From positions 879,001 through 943,000 of the forward strand of contig NZ_CP115543.1 in assembly GCF_031834615.1 (NCBI RefSeq): DNA of 64,000 bases, read 5' to 3'. The DNA comes from Stenotrophomonas aracearum. Its GTDB lineage: Bacteria; Pseudomonadota; Gammaproteobacteria; Xanthomonadales; Xanthomonadaceae. The translations under genes were made by a program, and so were the position numbers. Below, piece by piece: positions 20,692-33,269 of this stretch. The notes below the pieces were generated by a model, which was not told the DNA's origin, made no database searches, and was given only the letters and a program-made list of their open reading frames with translations. Each line of letters starts with the position of its first letter. Positions within the stretch are counted from its first letter, which is position 1.

Positions 20692-21177
20692 TCAGGCCCG
20701 CGGGTGGGCCGGGCCATGGCGCTTGCGGATGTCGCGGGCGAGCACGCCGACCACGATGAGGTTGATCACCAGCACCGTCCACGAGGCCCAGCCCGGGTGG
20801 CGGATGATCGCGAAGATGTCGAACGGCAGGTAGATGCCGGCGGTGACGCAGCCCAGCCAGGAGGCCCAGGCCTTGGCGCGCCAGAGGCCCCAGGCCTCGA
20901 AAAGATGCAGGATGCCGTAGGCGACCATGGCGGCAGCGGCCAGGTGCACGGCATCGGGGCTGATCATGTTGAGCAGCGAGGGCAGGGTGCCGTGATCCGG
21001 GTCCAGGCTGAAACGCCGGATCAGGGCATTGACCCCATTGCGCAGCGGCTGTGGGCCGAGGACTTCCAGCCCGGTGGCAGCCAGCAGCGCCAGGACCGCC
21101 TTGCTGGCTTCCAGCAAGGCGATCAGGTGAAGCCCCGGATGCTTGTGAGGATCCGGGTTGTAGACGGTGTCGGTCAC
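20692..21177 (-). CDS. DUF2127 family membrane protein
   Basis: 161 residues with about four membrane segments (ASKAVLALLAATGL, AAAAMVAYGILHLFEAWGLW, WLGCVTAGIYLPFDIFAI, TVLVINLIVVGVLA). The pattern fits DUF2127, a family of small integral proteins of unknown function. It starts 10 bases after the typA stop and is probably cotranscribed with it. Confidence 0.75.
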   Translation of the reverse strand: MTDTVYNPDPHKHPGLHLIALLEASKAVLALLAATGLEVLGPQPLRNGVNALIRRFSLDPDHGTLPSLLNMISPDAVHLAAAAMVAYGILHLFEAWGLWRAKAWASWLGCVTAGIYLPFDIFAIIRHPGWASWTVLVINLIVVGVLARDIRKRHGPAHPRA

Positions 21178-21187
21178 GAGGGTCCGA

Positions 21188-23032
21188 TCAGCCGCGCGAG
21201 GCCTTCTTGCGGTCGCTTTCGGTCAGGAACTTCTTGCGCAGGCGGATCTCCTTCGGGGTGATCTCGACCAGCTCGTCGTCCTCGATGAAGTCCAGGGCCT
21301 GTTCCAGCGAGTACTTGATCGCCGGCGACAGCTGGATCGCATCGTCCTTGCCCGAAGCGCGCATGTTGGTCAGCGGCTTGGTCTTGATCGCGTTGACGGT
21401 CAGGTCGTTGTCCTTGGAGTGGATACCGACCAGCTGGCCTTCATACACGTTGTCGCCTTCGGCAGCGAAGAGCTTGCCGCGTTCCTGCAGCGGGCCGAGC
21501 GAGTACGCCGGGGTGGCGCCCGGGGCATTGGCGATCATCACGCCGTTGATGCGCTTGGCGATCGCGCCCTGTTCCTTCGGACCGTAATGGTCGAACACGT
21601 GGAACAGCAGGCCCGAACCCTGGGTCAGGGTCTTGAATTCGTTCTGGAAACCGATCAGGCCACGGGCCGGGATCTGGTATTCCAGGCGCACGCGGCCCTT
21701 GCCGTCCGGCTCCATGTTCTTCAGCGCGCCCTTGCGGGTGCCCAGCTTCTCCATGACGCCGCCCTGGTGCTGCTCTTCGATGTCCACCACCAGCTGTTCG
21801 ATCGGCTCCATGGCCTGGCCGTCGATCTGCTTGATGATCACTTCCGGGCGCGACACGGCCAGTTCATAGCCTTCGCGACGCATGTTCTCGATCAGCACCG
21901 ACAGGTGCAGTTCGCCACGGCCGGAGACCAGGAACTTGTCGGCGTCTTCCAGCTGTTCCACCTTCAGGGCCACGTTGTGGACCTGTTCGCGGTCCAGGCG
22001 GTCCTTGATCTGGCGGCTGGTCAGGAACTTGCCACCGGACAGGTCCTTGTTGCCGGCGAACGGCGAGTTGTTGACCTGGAAGGTCATCGAGATGGTCGGC
22101 TCGTCGACGGTCAGCGCCGGCAGCGCTTCCGGGGTTTCCGGGTGGCACAGGGTGTCGGAGATGGTCAGCTCCGGAATACCGGAGATGGCGACGATGTCAC
22201 CGGCTTCGGCGGTGTCCTGCTCGATGCGCTCCAGGCCCAGGAAGCCCAGCACCTGCGCGACCTTGCCGTTGCGCTTCTTGCCTTCACGGTCGATCACCGC
22301 GACCTGCATGTTCTTCTTCAGGGTGCCGCGCTGGATGCGGCCGATGCCGATCACGCCCACGAAGTTGTTGTAGTCCAGCTGGCTGATGCGCATCTGGAAC
22401 GGACCTTCCGGGTCCACTTCCGGCTTCGGCGCGTGCTGCATGATCGCTTCGTACAGCGGGGTCATGTCGCCGTCGCGCACGCTGTCTTCCAGGCCGGCGT
22501 AGCCGTTCAGGGCCGAGGCGTAGACGATCGGGAAGTCGAGCTGCTCATTGGTGGCGCCGAGCTTGTCGAACAGGTCGAAGACCTGGTCGATCACCCAGTC
22601 CGGACGCGAGCCCGGGCGGTCGACCTTGTTGACCACCACGATCGGCTTGAAGCCCATCGCGAAGGCCTTCTGGGTCACGAAGCGGGTCTGCGGCATCGGG
22701 CCGTCCATCGCGTCGACCAGGATCAGCACGGTGTCCACCATCGACAGCACGCGCTCCACTTCGCCGCCGAAGTCGGCGTGTCCGGGGGTGTCGACGATGT
22801 TGATGCGGTTCTTGATCCCGGTCCGCTTGTCTTCCCAGGTGATGGCCGTGTTCTTGGCCAGGATCGTGATGCCACGCTCCTTTTCCTGGTCATTGCTGTC
22901 CATCACGCGCTCGGCGAGCACGGTGCGCTCGGAGAGGGTGCCGGACTGCTTGAGCAGCTGGTCGACGAGGGTGGTCTTACCGTGGTCGACGTGGGCGACG
23001 ATGGCGATGTTGCGAAGATTTTCGATAGACAT
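21188..23032 (-). CDS. typA: Ribosome-dependent GTPase TypA/BipA
   Basis: 614 residues starting [26 protein letters not shown] motifs: AHVDHGKT (P loop), [12 protein letters not shown], and [11 protein letters not shown]-like domains and the BipA C-terminal domain follow ([18 protein letters not shown], [13 protein letters not shown]). BipA aids 50S assembly and stress adaptation. The frame runs far upstream, past the start into the ppiB region, but the family start is clear. No strong ribosome-binding site was seen. Divergent from ppiB. Confidence 0.96.
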   Translation of the reverse strand: MSIENLRNIAIVAHVDHGKTTLVDQLLKQSGTLSERTVLAERVMDSNDQEKERGITILAKNTAITWEDKRTGIKNRINIVDTPGHADFGGEVERVLSMVDTVLILVDAMDGPMPQTRFVTQKAFAMGFKPIVVVNKVDRPGSRPDWVIDQVFDLFDKLGATNEQLDFPIVYASALNGYAGLEDSVRDGDMTPLYEAIMQHAPKPEVDPEGPFQMRISQLDYNNFVGVIGIGRIQRGTLKKNMQVAVIDREGKKRNGKVAQVLGFLGLERIEQDTAEAGDIVAISGIPELTISDTLCHPETPEALPALTVDEPTISMTFQVNNSPFAGNKDLSGGKFLTSRQIKDRLDREQVHNVALKVEQLEDADKFLVSGRGELHLSVLIENMRREGYELAVSRPEVIIKQIDGQAMEPIEQLVVDIEEQHQGGVMEKLGTRKGALKNMEPDGKGRVRLEYQIPARGLIGFQNEFKTLTQGSGLLFHVFDHYGPKEQGAIAKRINGVMIANAPGATPAYSLGPLQERGKLFAAEGDNVYEGQLVGIHSKDNDLTVNAIKTKPLTNMRASGKDDAIQLSPAIKYSLEQALDFIEDDELVEITPKEIRLRKKFLTESDRKKASRG

Positions 23033-23245
23033 GCGAAAGGGGGCCAGTCGGCGCCGGATTTGGAAAAAGAAGTCCATCATTATACGGCTTTCATGACAGA
23101 ACGCGAAAAGGCCCGTCCGCGCATTCAGGTGGAGCCTCGGACGGACCCCCGGCACCGCCCGTTCATCCATCGTCGGGGATGCCCGATCTGCTGCCGGGTG
23201 TAGAATCAGGGGGCTCAATACACCCCCGAATTCCCAAGGATCCAC

Positions 23246-24761
<1,516 letters not shown>

Positions 24762-24788
24762 TCGGTTCGCACTGCGAACGACGAAACG

Positions 24789-24811
24789 GGGACGCTTCGG
24801 CGTCCCTTTTT
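24789..24811 (+). terminator. Intrinsic terminator after mdh
   Basis: Stem GGGACGC/GCGTCCC with a TTCG loop followed by five T, 27 bases after the mdh stop. Confidence 0.9.
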
Positions 24812-24834
24812 CATATCCGGCATACCATGGCGGC

Positions 24835-25449
24835 ATGATCCACCTGCATTACCTCGATGACGCCCTGCTGGTCGCGGAAAAACCCGCCGGCCTGCTCTCC
24901 GTGCCCGGCCGCCTGCCGGAAAACCAGGACTGCGTGATCGCGCGCCTGCAGGCGCTGTATCCCGACGCATTGACCGTGCACCGGCTCGACCAGGTCACCT
25001 CCGGGCTGCTGCTGCACGCACGCGGCAAGGTGATGGAAGCGGCGCTGTCGGTGCAGTTCCAGCAGCGCCAGGTCGGCAAGCGTTACCAGGCGGTGGTGGA
25101 AGGCGTGCTGGACCGCGATGCCGGCGAGGTCGACCTGCCATTGATCGTCGACTGGCCGAACCGGCCGAAGCAGCGCGTGGACCATGAAACCGGCAAACCC
25201 GCACTGACCCGCTGGCAGGTGTTGGCCCGCGACCTCGAGGCAGGCCGCACCCGCGTCGAGCTCGAGCCGGTGACCGGACGCAGCCACCAGCTGCGGCTGC
25301 ACATGGCCAGCCTCGGCCATCCCATCGTCGGCGACGTGCTGTACGGCGCCGCACCGGCCGCGCGCGTGTACCTGCACGCCTGCAGCCTGCAGTTCACCCA
25401 CCCGTTGACCGGGCAGGCCATGCGCTTCGACTCGACCGTACCCTGGTAG
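24835..25449 (+). CDS. RluA-family pseudouridine synthase
   Basis: 204 residues starting MIHLHYLDDALLVAEKPAGLLSV. The catalytic motif HRLDQVTSG places the aspartate at Asp52, and the GRSHQLRLHM block is also typical. There is no S4 domain, and the length is near E. coli RluA (219), which modifies 23S rRNA and some tRNAs, so an RluA role is likely but not proven. The TAG stop is part of the GTAG of a REP element. Confidence 0.85.
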   Translation: MIHLHYLDDALLVAEKPAGLLSVPGRLPENQDCVIARLQALYPDALTVHRLDQVTSGLLLHARGKVMEAALSVQFQQRQVGKRYQAVVEGVLDRDAGEVDLPLIVDWPNRPKQRVDHETGKPALTRWQVLARDLEAGRTRVELEPVTGRSHQLRLHMASLGHPIVGDVLYGAAPAARVYLHACSLQFTHPLTGQAMRFDSTVPW

Positions 25450-25467
25450 TGCAGGCCGCCGGCCGGC
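25446..25467 (+). repeat. SMAG-type REP element (plus) overlapping a stop codon
   Basis: GTAG at 25446-25449 includes the TAG stop of the RluA-type gene. The stem is TGC-GGCC/GGCC-GCA with a GCC loop and small bulges. Confidence 0.65.
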
Positions 25468-25561
25468 AACCACGCACGCGTGCCGTACGACCAAGGTCGG
25501 ACGGTCTGCCGGCTGCCATCGGACTATGCTCGATCCCATGGCTTTGTCTGGGAGGGCTGTC

Positions 25562-27439
25562 ATGCGTTACGAAGATGTCTACCGCCGATCGGTCGAGGAA
25601 CCTGAAGCCTTCTGGGCCGAGGAAGCGCACCGCATCTACTGGCACGTGCCGCCGCAACAGGTGCTGGACTACAGCAACCCGCCGTTCCGTCGCTGGTACG
25701 TCGGGGGCCAGACCAACCTCTGCTACAACGCGGTCGACCGTCACCTGGCCGAGCGCCCGGACCAGCTTGCGCTGGTGGCCATTTCCACCGAAACCAACGT
25801 CACCCGCGAAATCACCTATCGCGAGCTGTACCGCGAAGTGAACGCGTTTGCCGCGGTGCTGCAGCGCCTGGACGTGCAGCGCGGCGACCGCGTGGTCATC
25901 TATATGCCGAACATGGCCGAGGCGGTGTTCGCGATGCTTGCCTGCGCGCGCATCGGCGCGATCCACTCGGTGGTGTTCGGTGGTTTTGCCGCGCACAACC
26001 TGGCGCTGCGCATCGATGATGCCGCGCCCAAGCTGCTGATCGCCGCCGACGCCGGCAAGCGCGGTGGCAAGGTCATTCCGTACAAGGCCATGGTCGACGC
26101 GGCCTGTGCCGAAGCGCAGTCGCCGCCGCCGCATGTATTGATCGTGTCGCGTGGTCTGGACCCGGCCGAACCGAAGGTGCCCGGCCGCGACGTCGACTAC
26201 GCCACCCTGCGCGACGAAGTGGGCGACCAGGACGTGCCGGTGGTGTGGCTGGAATCGAGCGAGCCCAGCTACCTGCTGTACACCTCCGGCACCACCGGCA
26301 AGCCCAAGGGCGTGCAGCGCGATGTGGGCGGCTATGCAGTGGCGATGGCGCAGTCGATGGAAACCGTGTTCGACTGCAAGCCGGGCCAGGTGATGTTCTC
26401 CACCTCGGACGTGGGCTGGGCGGTCGGTCATTCCTATAATGTGTACGGCCCGCTGATCGGCGGCTGCACCTCGCTGTTGTACGAAGGATTGCCGACGAAT
26501 CCGGACCCGGGCATCTGGTGGGCGCTGTGCGAACAGTACGGCGTGCGCACGCTGTTCTCCTCACCCACCGCGATCCGCGTGCTGAAGAAGCACGACGCCG
26601 ATTTCATCAAGCGCCACGACCTGGCCGCACTCAAGTATGTGTTCCTCGCCGGCGAGCCGCTCGACGAACCCACCGCGCACTGGATCAACGACGCGCTCGG
26701 CAAGCCGATCATCGACAATTACTGGCAGACCGAAACCGGCTGGCCGGCGTTGACCCTGCTGCCCGGCGTGGACCTCAAGCCGGTGCGTTTCGGATCGCCC
26801 GGTTTCCCCAATCTCGGTTACCGGATGAAGGTGATCGACGAGAACACCGGCGCCGAAGTGCAGCCGGGGCAGAAGGGCGTGCTGGTGATGGTGCCGCCGC
26901 TGCCGCCGGGCTGCATGAGCACGGTCTGGAACGACGACGCGCGCTTCCTGCAGAGCTACTTCAGCCACTTCAAGGAGCTGTTGTACAGCTCGCTGGACTG
27001 GGCGATCCGAGACGAGGACGGCTACACCTTCATCCTCGGCCGCACCGACGATGTGATCAACGTGGCCGGGCACCGGCTCGGCACCCGGGAAATCGAAGAG
27101 TGCATTTCCGGGCATCCGCTGGTGGCCGAAGCCGCGGTGATCGGGGTCAAGGACGAACTGAAGGGCCAGGTGCCGCTGGTGTTCGTCACCCTCAAGCAGG
27201 CCGTGGGCGAGGAGGGCGCCGCAGTGGTCGCCGAAATGATGCAGCGGGTCACCCAGAGCCTGGGCGCGGTGGCGCGCCCGGCGCACATTCACCTGGTCAA
27301 CGCCCTGCCCAAGACCCGCTCCGGCAAGCTGCTGCGCCGCTCGCTGCAGGCCCTGGCCGAACACCGCGACCCCGGCGACCTGTCGACCCTGGACGACCCG
27401 GGCGCGCTGGACGAGATCCGACGCGCGCTGGGGCGCTGA
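25562..27439 (+). CDS. prpE: Propionyl-CoA synthetase (PrpE-type acyl-CoA synthetase)
   Basis: 625 residues starting MRYEDVYRRSVEEPEAFWAEE, close to the 628 of Salmonella PrpE. The AMP-binding motif is SYLLYTSGTTGKPKG. The adenylation core has NYWQTETGWP, and the C-terminal PKTRSGKLLRR holds the lysine that is acetylated to switch PrpE off in Salmonella. It activates propionate to propionyl-CoA. The start has GGGAGG in front. No prpB/C/D genes are nearby, so it stands alone; acetyl-CoA synthetase-like activity cannot be excluded. Confidence 0.9.
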   Translation: MRYEDVYRRSVEEPEAFWAEEAHRIYWHVPPQQVLDYSNPPFRRWYVGGQTNLCYNAVDRHLAERPDQLALVAISTETNVTREITYRELYREVNAFAAVLQRLDVQRGDRVVIYMPNMAEAVFAMLACARIGAIHSVVFGGFAAHNLALRIDDAAPKLLIAADAGKRGGKVIPYKAMVDAACAEAQSPPPHVLIVSRGLDPAEPKVPGRDVDYATLRDEVGDQDVPVVWLESSEPSYLLYTSGTTGKPKGVQRDVGGYAVAMAQSMETVFDCKPGQVMFSTSDVGWAVGHSYNVYGPLIGGCTSLLYEGLPTNPDPGIWWALCEQYGVRTLFSSPTAIRVLKKHDADFIKRHDLAALKYVFLAGEPLDEPTAHWINDALGKPIIDNYWQTETGWPALTLLPGVDLKPVRFGSPGFPNLGYRMKVIDENTGAEVQPGQKGVLVMVPPLPPGCMSTVWNDDARFLQSYFSHFKELLYSSLDWAIRDEDGYTFILGRTDDVINVAGHRLGTREIEECISGHPLVAEAAVIGVKDELKGQVPLVFVTLKQAVGEEGAAVVAEMMQRVTQSLGAVARPAHIHLVNALPKTRSGKLLRRSLQALAEHRDPGDLSTLDDPGALDEIRRALGR

Positions 27440-27649
27440 CGCCACGGGGCCCGGGCATGCAATGCCCGGGTCACCGGCCCTTGATGCGTTGCACCAACCC
27501 AATGTATGAACGTCGGTTAAGCTTCGGGGGCAATGTGCCGAACCTGCCGATGGCAGCTGCTCGGGGGAGTAGGCGATCGCAAGGGGGCGTACCTCCGGGC
27601 TCAGATGTCCGGGAAGGGCGTGGCAGCAGAAGTGGGACAGGGGGAATAC

Positions 27650-28144
27650 ATGGCGTACATCCATGCCAAGACGGCCGCTGGCCGTCAGGAAATCGAAGAT
27701 CGTGCGCGTCGGCTGCTGCCGGGGCTGCGCTCCATTCTGCTGATGGTCGATGGTCAGCGTGATGACAATGAACTGACGGCCATGTTGCCGGGGCTGCGCG
27801 CGCCGGATGACGCGCTGCTGCAGCTGGCAGAGATGGGGTTGATCGAAGTGGTCGGCGGCGCGCTGGCGCCGAGCGCGCCGCGCGCGCTCACCGCCGGTCG
27901 CGAGCAGGACCCGCTGCTGTACAAGCAGCTGTATGACTGGATGAGCGAGTCGGTGCGAAAGCACCTGGGCCTGAAGGGCTACTTCATGCAGCTCAAGATC
28001 GAACGCTGCACCGACGCGGCCGGACTGGAAAAGCTGTGGCCGGACATGGCAGCGGCGGTGTCGAAGGCGAAGAGCCCGGCGCTGGCCAACCGCTGGATGG
28101 AGGAGACCCGCGCGTTGCTGCAGAGCGACGCGCAACCGGCCTGA
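27650..28144 (+). CDS. Conserved-looking protein of unknown function, 164 residues
   Basis: Not recognised. The ATG at 27650 follows a GGGGGAA site; the open frame upstream looks non-coding. The protein is soluble, with no signal peptide or membrane segment. It begins MAYIHAKTAAGRQEIEDRARRL and continues with an LLLMVDGQRDDNEL segment and an AEMGLIEVV stretch, a pattern resembling a small winged-helix-like fold. A second helical part (YKQLYDWMSESVRKHLGL) is followed by a Lys/Ala-rich end. It stands alone between prpE and a convergent GST gene. Confidence 0.7.
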   Translation: MAYIHAKTAAGRQEIEDRARRLLPGLRSILLMVDGQRDDNELTAMLPGLRAPDDALLQLAEMGLIEVVGGALAPSAPRALTAGREQDPLLYKQLYDWMSESVRKHLGLKGYFMQLKIERCTDAAGLEKLWPDMAAAVSKAKSPALANRWMEETRALLQSDAQPA

Positions 28145-28146
28145 AA

Positions 28147-28179
28147 CGAACGAAGCCTCGGCTCACCGGGCTTCGTTCG
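28147..28179. terminator. Hairpin between two convergent genes
   Basis: Eleven-base-pair stem CGAACGAAGCC/GGCTTCGTTCG just after the unknown gene's stop and before the GST stop. No T-run on either side, but the position suggests termination for both directions. Confidence 0.55.
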
Positions 28180-28189
28180 CGGGGGCGCT

Positions 28190-28801
28190 TTATTGCAGGC
28201 CTTCGGCCTGCAGGACCGCCTTTACGCCCGCGTCGGCTTCCATGCGGGTCTTGAACGCGGCCAGGTTGTCCAGGCCGCTGAGGTCGATCTTGGCGGCAGC
28301 CGCCCAGCGCAGGGTGATGTAGAAGTACGGGTCGGCATAGCTGCGGAAACCGGCCAGCCACGGCTTGTCGGCGAGCTGGCGGTTGGCGGTTTCGAACAGG
28401 CCGCGCAGGCGCTTGCGGGCGGCGTCGCGGACCGCGTCGTACTGCGCTTCGTCGCCGATGAACTTGCCCGGCCCGAACAGCGGCGAGAACGCCGGGTGCA
28501 CGTCCGAATTGACGAAGGCCAGCCAGCGGTTGGCTTCGGCACGCTGCTGCGGGCTGCCGTCGCCGGCCAGGCCGGCCTGCGGGTAGCTGTCGGCGATGTA
28601 GCCCATGATGGCCGAGTTCTGGGTCAGCACGAAGCTGCCGTCGACGATCGCCGGCACCGCGCCGGCCGGGTTGATCGCCAAGAACGCCGGGGCCTTCAGC
28701 GTGTCCTTGTCGAGCAGCTCCACCTCATAGGGCTGGCCGGTCCACTGCAGGGCGATATGGTCGGCGGTGGAGCAGGCTCCGGGCTTGCTGTACAGCTTCA
28801 T
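28190..28801 (-). CDS. Glutathione S-transferase, beta class
   Basis: 203 residues. The N-terminal thioredoxin-like domain starts MKLYSKPGACS, with Cys10 in the position used by bacterial beta-class GSTs. The cis-proline segment (NPAGAVPAIVDGSFVLTQNSAIMGYIAD) is present. The C-terminal helical domain holds KPWLAGFRSYADPYFY. It conjugates or reduces substrates with glutathione; the physiological substrate is unknown. Convergent with the unknown gene at 27650. Confidence 0.92.
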   Translation of the reverse strand: MKLYSKPGACSTADHIALQWTGQPYEVELLDKDTLKAPAFLAINPAGAVPAIVDGSFVLTQNSAIMGYIADSYPQAGLAGDGSPQQRAEANRWLAFVNSDVHPAFSPLFGPGKFIGDEAQYDAVRDAARKRLRGLFETANRQLADKPWLAGFRSYADPYFYITLRWAAAAKIDLSGLDNLAAFKTRMEADAGVKAVLQAEGLQ

Positions 28802-28890
28802 GGGGAACTCCGTCGGATTGCGGGAAAAATGAACGGCCCACTATTCCAGAGCCGCCTCCGCATCCTCAACGGTATGGCCGTAACAGACCG

Positions 28891-29349
28891 TTACGACGCG
28901 CGTGGCTTGAGTTTCTGCACGCGATAGAAGGTGTGGTCGCCGATGGTGGCCACCTGGTAGGCGTTGCGCCAGCTTGGGTTGGCAATCGACAGCGCCGCGA
29001 AGTGGCTGGCCCCGGGCACGATCTCCTTGCGCTCGCCGGCCGGCAGGGCCCAGTTGCGCTCGGCATCGAAGGCCACGGTCATGGCTTCTTCCCAGGCGTC
29101 GCTGTTGGCCAGCTGGGTGCCGGGCGCGACGATGGTCGGGGCGAACTGCTTGCGCGCAGTCACCACCTTGCACATCGAGTCGCCCCACAGCCCGCTGTCC
29201 AGGCGGCGCAGTGCCACTTCCGCAACGGCTTGCTGGCCGCGCAGGGTCTGGTCACGCGCTTCGAGGTAGACGGTCGTGCTCAGGCACAACGAATCGGCGG
29301 CCGGCTGGGGCAACAATTGCGACAGCCAGAGTATCCAGGCCAGTTTCAT
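28891..29349 (-). CDS. SleB-like cell wall hydrolase, exported
   Basis: 152 residues from the ATG at 29349, which follows AAGGAGA. A short hydrophobic start (MKLAWILWLSQLL) looks like a signal sequence. The body matches the hydrolase_2/SleB family: YLEARDQTLRGQQAVAEVALRRLDSGLWGDSMCKVV at the front (with the glutamate thought to be catalytic in the family) and ATIGDHTFYRV at the end. SleB opens spore cortex in Bacillus, but relatives in non-sporulating bacteria are probably peptidoglycan-remodelling enzymes. Confidence 0.82.
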   Translation of the reverse strand: MKLAWILWLSQLLPQPAADSLCLSTTVYLEARDQTLRGQQAVAEVALRRLDSGLWGDSMCKVVTARKQFAPTIVAPGTQLANSDAWEEAMTVAFDAERNWALPAGERKEIVPGASHFAALSIANPSWRNAYQVATIGDHTFYRVQKLKPRAS

Positions 29350-29684
29350 GTATCTCCTTGCTCCGTATGGGCCGCACCTGGCTGTCCATCCGATCAACGG
29401 GACGGGGCGGGGGGTACGACTTGGCGTCATGGGGAGGCGGCCATCGGGGCCGCCCGTAAGCAGCTCCCGAAAGACGTGGGGGCCGCGCGCTCACTCGAAC
29501 TGGGTGGTGAGCGGGAAAGTTGGCGCACGATAGGGGGGGATTTCGCAACGCATCCTGAACCGGAAAGCTTGACATTCAGGTTCAGGGGTGGGGCGGATAG
29601 TCGTATTCAGGTTCTACAGGCAGCCGGCCACAGGCCGGCTCTACCCAGGTCAAACGCGTGTCGTATCGGCAACCGGCCGGCACG
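29350..29684. other. Gap between fadH and the SleB-like gene
   Basis: 335 bases, no gene supported. It holds the ribosome-binding site of the SleB-like gene, an 8-base inverted repeat CCTGAACC/GGTTCAGG (29554-29561 with 29579-29586) and a REP element at 29622. The leftward promoter of the SleB-like gene is expected here but was not pinned down. Confidence 0.5.
29622..29644 (-). repeat. SMAG-type REP element (minus)
   Basis: Hairpin AGCCGGCC/GGCCGGCT with an ACA loop followed by CTAC. It lies 40 bases downstream of the fadH stop. Confidence 0.75.
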
Positions 29685-31766
<2,082 letters not shown>

Positions 31767-31793
31767 TCACGCGCAAGGGCCTGCGACACATCG

Positions 31794-31863
31794 GTAGCGC
31801 CGGCCGTTGGCCGGCCCTCGCATGACCTGGCGACCCCATGAGCCGGCCAGCGGCCGGCACTAC
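31794..31863. repeat. Inverted pair of SMAG-type REP elements
   Basis: A plus copy (GTAG at 31794, GCCGGCC/GGCCGGC stem) is followed by a minus copy (stem 31842-31858, CTAC at 31860-31863). Head-to-tail inverted pairs are common for REPs and can fold into one larger cruciform. The pair lies upstream of fadH and downstream of the alcohol-dehydrogenase-like gene. Confidence 0.78.
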
Positions 31864-31876
31864 GGTGAAACCCGGA

Positions 31877-32899
31877 TCACCAGCCCTCCAATACGATCTT
31901 CCCGGTCACCCCACCGCCCTCCAGCAACCGGTGCGCTTCGCGCAGGTTGGCCGCATTGATCGTGCCCAGCGAGGTATGCGCGGTGCTGCGCAGTTCCCCG
32001 GCGTCGACCAGGCTCGCCACGCGGCTGAGGATGCGGTGCTGCTCGATCATGTCCGCGGTCTGGAACCGCGAGCGCGCGAACATGAATTCCCAGTGGATGC
32101 CAATGCACTTGGCCTTGTAGGGATCGCCGATCCGCAGCGGCCCGCGCGGTTCCACCACCAGTCCCACATGTCCCTGCGGGGCCAGCAGTTCGCCCAGCAC
32201 CTCCCAATAGTGGTCGGTGTCGGCCAGGTTCAGCGCCACCTCCACCTGGGCGATACCGAGCGCCTGCAGCTGCGCCGGCAAGGGCTGGCGATGGTCGACC
32301 ACATGGTCGGCGCCCATCCGTCGGCACCATTCCGCCGAATCCTCGCGTGATGCGGTGGCGACCACGGTGAATCCCGCGTGGCGCGCCAGCTGGATCGCGA
32401 TCGAACCCACGCCACCGGCGCCGCCGATCACCAGCAGCGTCTGCCCGACGTGGTGTTGATCATCGAAGTGCAGCGGCATGCGTTCGAACAGCAGCTCCCA
32501 CGCGGTCAGCACGGTCAACGGCAACGCGGCCGCTTCGGCGAAATCCAGCGTGGTCGGTTTGCGTCCGACGATCCGCTCATCCACCCACTGCAGCTGTGCG
32601 TTGCTGCCGGGGCGGGTGACATCGCCTGCGTAATACACCTCATCGCCCGGCGCGAAGGCAGTGACCTGCGCGCCGACCGCAAGAACAGTGCCGGAAGCGT
32701 CAAAACCGAGAATGCGCGGTGGCGACACCTCACCCGCACGCGGCGCACGCTGCTTGGTGTCCACCGGATTCACCGACACCGCGTGAACGCGCACGAGCAG
32801 GTCGTGCCCGTGCGGCGCTCCCGGTTCAGGAATGACGAGATCGCCCAGCGCGTCAGGGTCGTCGATGGGCAGGTAGCGGGTCAGTCCTACAGCGTTCAT
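31877..32899 (-). CDS. Zinc-type alcohol dehydrogenase-like / quinone oxidoreductase family protein
   Basis: 340 residues of the medium-chain dehydrogenase family. The GroES-like half has VSVNPVDTKQR and ILGFDASGTVLAVG; the nucleotide fold has LLVIGGAGGVGSIAIQLAR near residue 155. The catalytic zinc ligands of true alcohol dehydrogenases are not evident, so a quinone-oxidoreductase-type NADPH-dependent role is more likely. Substrate unknown. Confidence 0.85.
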   Translation of the reverse strand: MNAVGLTRYLPIDDPDALGDLVIPEPGAPHGHDLLVRVHAVSVNPVDTKQRAPRAGEVSPPRILGFDASGTVLAVGAQVTAFAPGDEVYYAGDVTRPGSNAQLQWVDERIVGRKPTTLDFAEAAALPLTVLTAWELLFERMPLHFDDQHHVGQTLLVIGGAGGVGSIAIQLARHAGFTVVATASREDSAEWCRRMGADHVVDHRQPLPAQLQALGIAQVEVALNLADTDHYWEVLGELLAPQGHVGLVVEPRGPLRIGDPYKAKCIGIHWEFMFARSRFQTADMIEQHRILSRVASLVDAGELRSTAHTSLGTINAANLREAHRLLEGGGVTGKIVLEGW

Positions 32900-33269
32900 A
32901 TCGGCTCTTGGAGAGGTGAAACACGTTCATCATAGGGACGCTTTCAAACCTGTTTTTGAGCTGAATCGCGACACACCGCCGAATTGCATCAAATACTGTA
33001 GCGAGTCGTTGAAATCTTTGGGAAAGTGCCCAAAACCCTTGTCATTGTTGGGCCTTGCGGAAATTCACCAACCTGTATAGGGTGCCTCCAGCTGGACCGG
33101 TGGAGGTCTGGCGGTCGATTTCACATGTTATGTGACCGTTAACATCGCCTTCACTCCCCTGAGCATAATGTTCGCGGCGGTGGCGTGCTGAATCGGCAGT
33201 CTTAACGACGCAGTAGTGCTGGCCCATGCCTCTACCGGTTTCATACCCCCGAAATAGGAGCTGTATTAC
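32900..33269. promoter_or_regulatory. Upstream region of the ompA-type gene with palindromes
   Basis: 370 bases without a gene. Near the middle lie a stem CCTCCA/TGGAGG (33085-33090 with 33101-33106) and a perfect palindrome TCACATGTTATGTGA (33121-33135). A CATAAT at about 33164 could be a -10 element, but no clear -35 matches it. A long leader is common for major outer-membrane protein mRNAs and often a target of small RNAs. Confidence 0.5.

Noticed and set aside
27450..27480. Palindrome CCCGGGCAT-GCA-ATGCCCGGG after prpE as a SMAG copy
   Set aside because: A strong hairpin of the right size, but no GTAG or CTAC flanks it, so it was not counted; it may act as a terminator.
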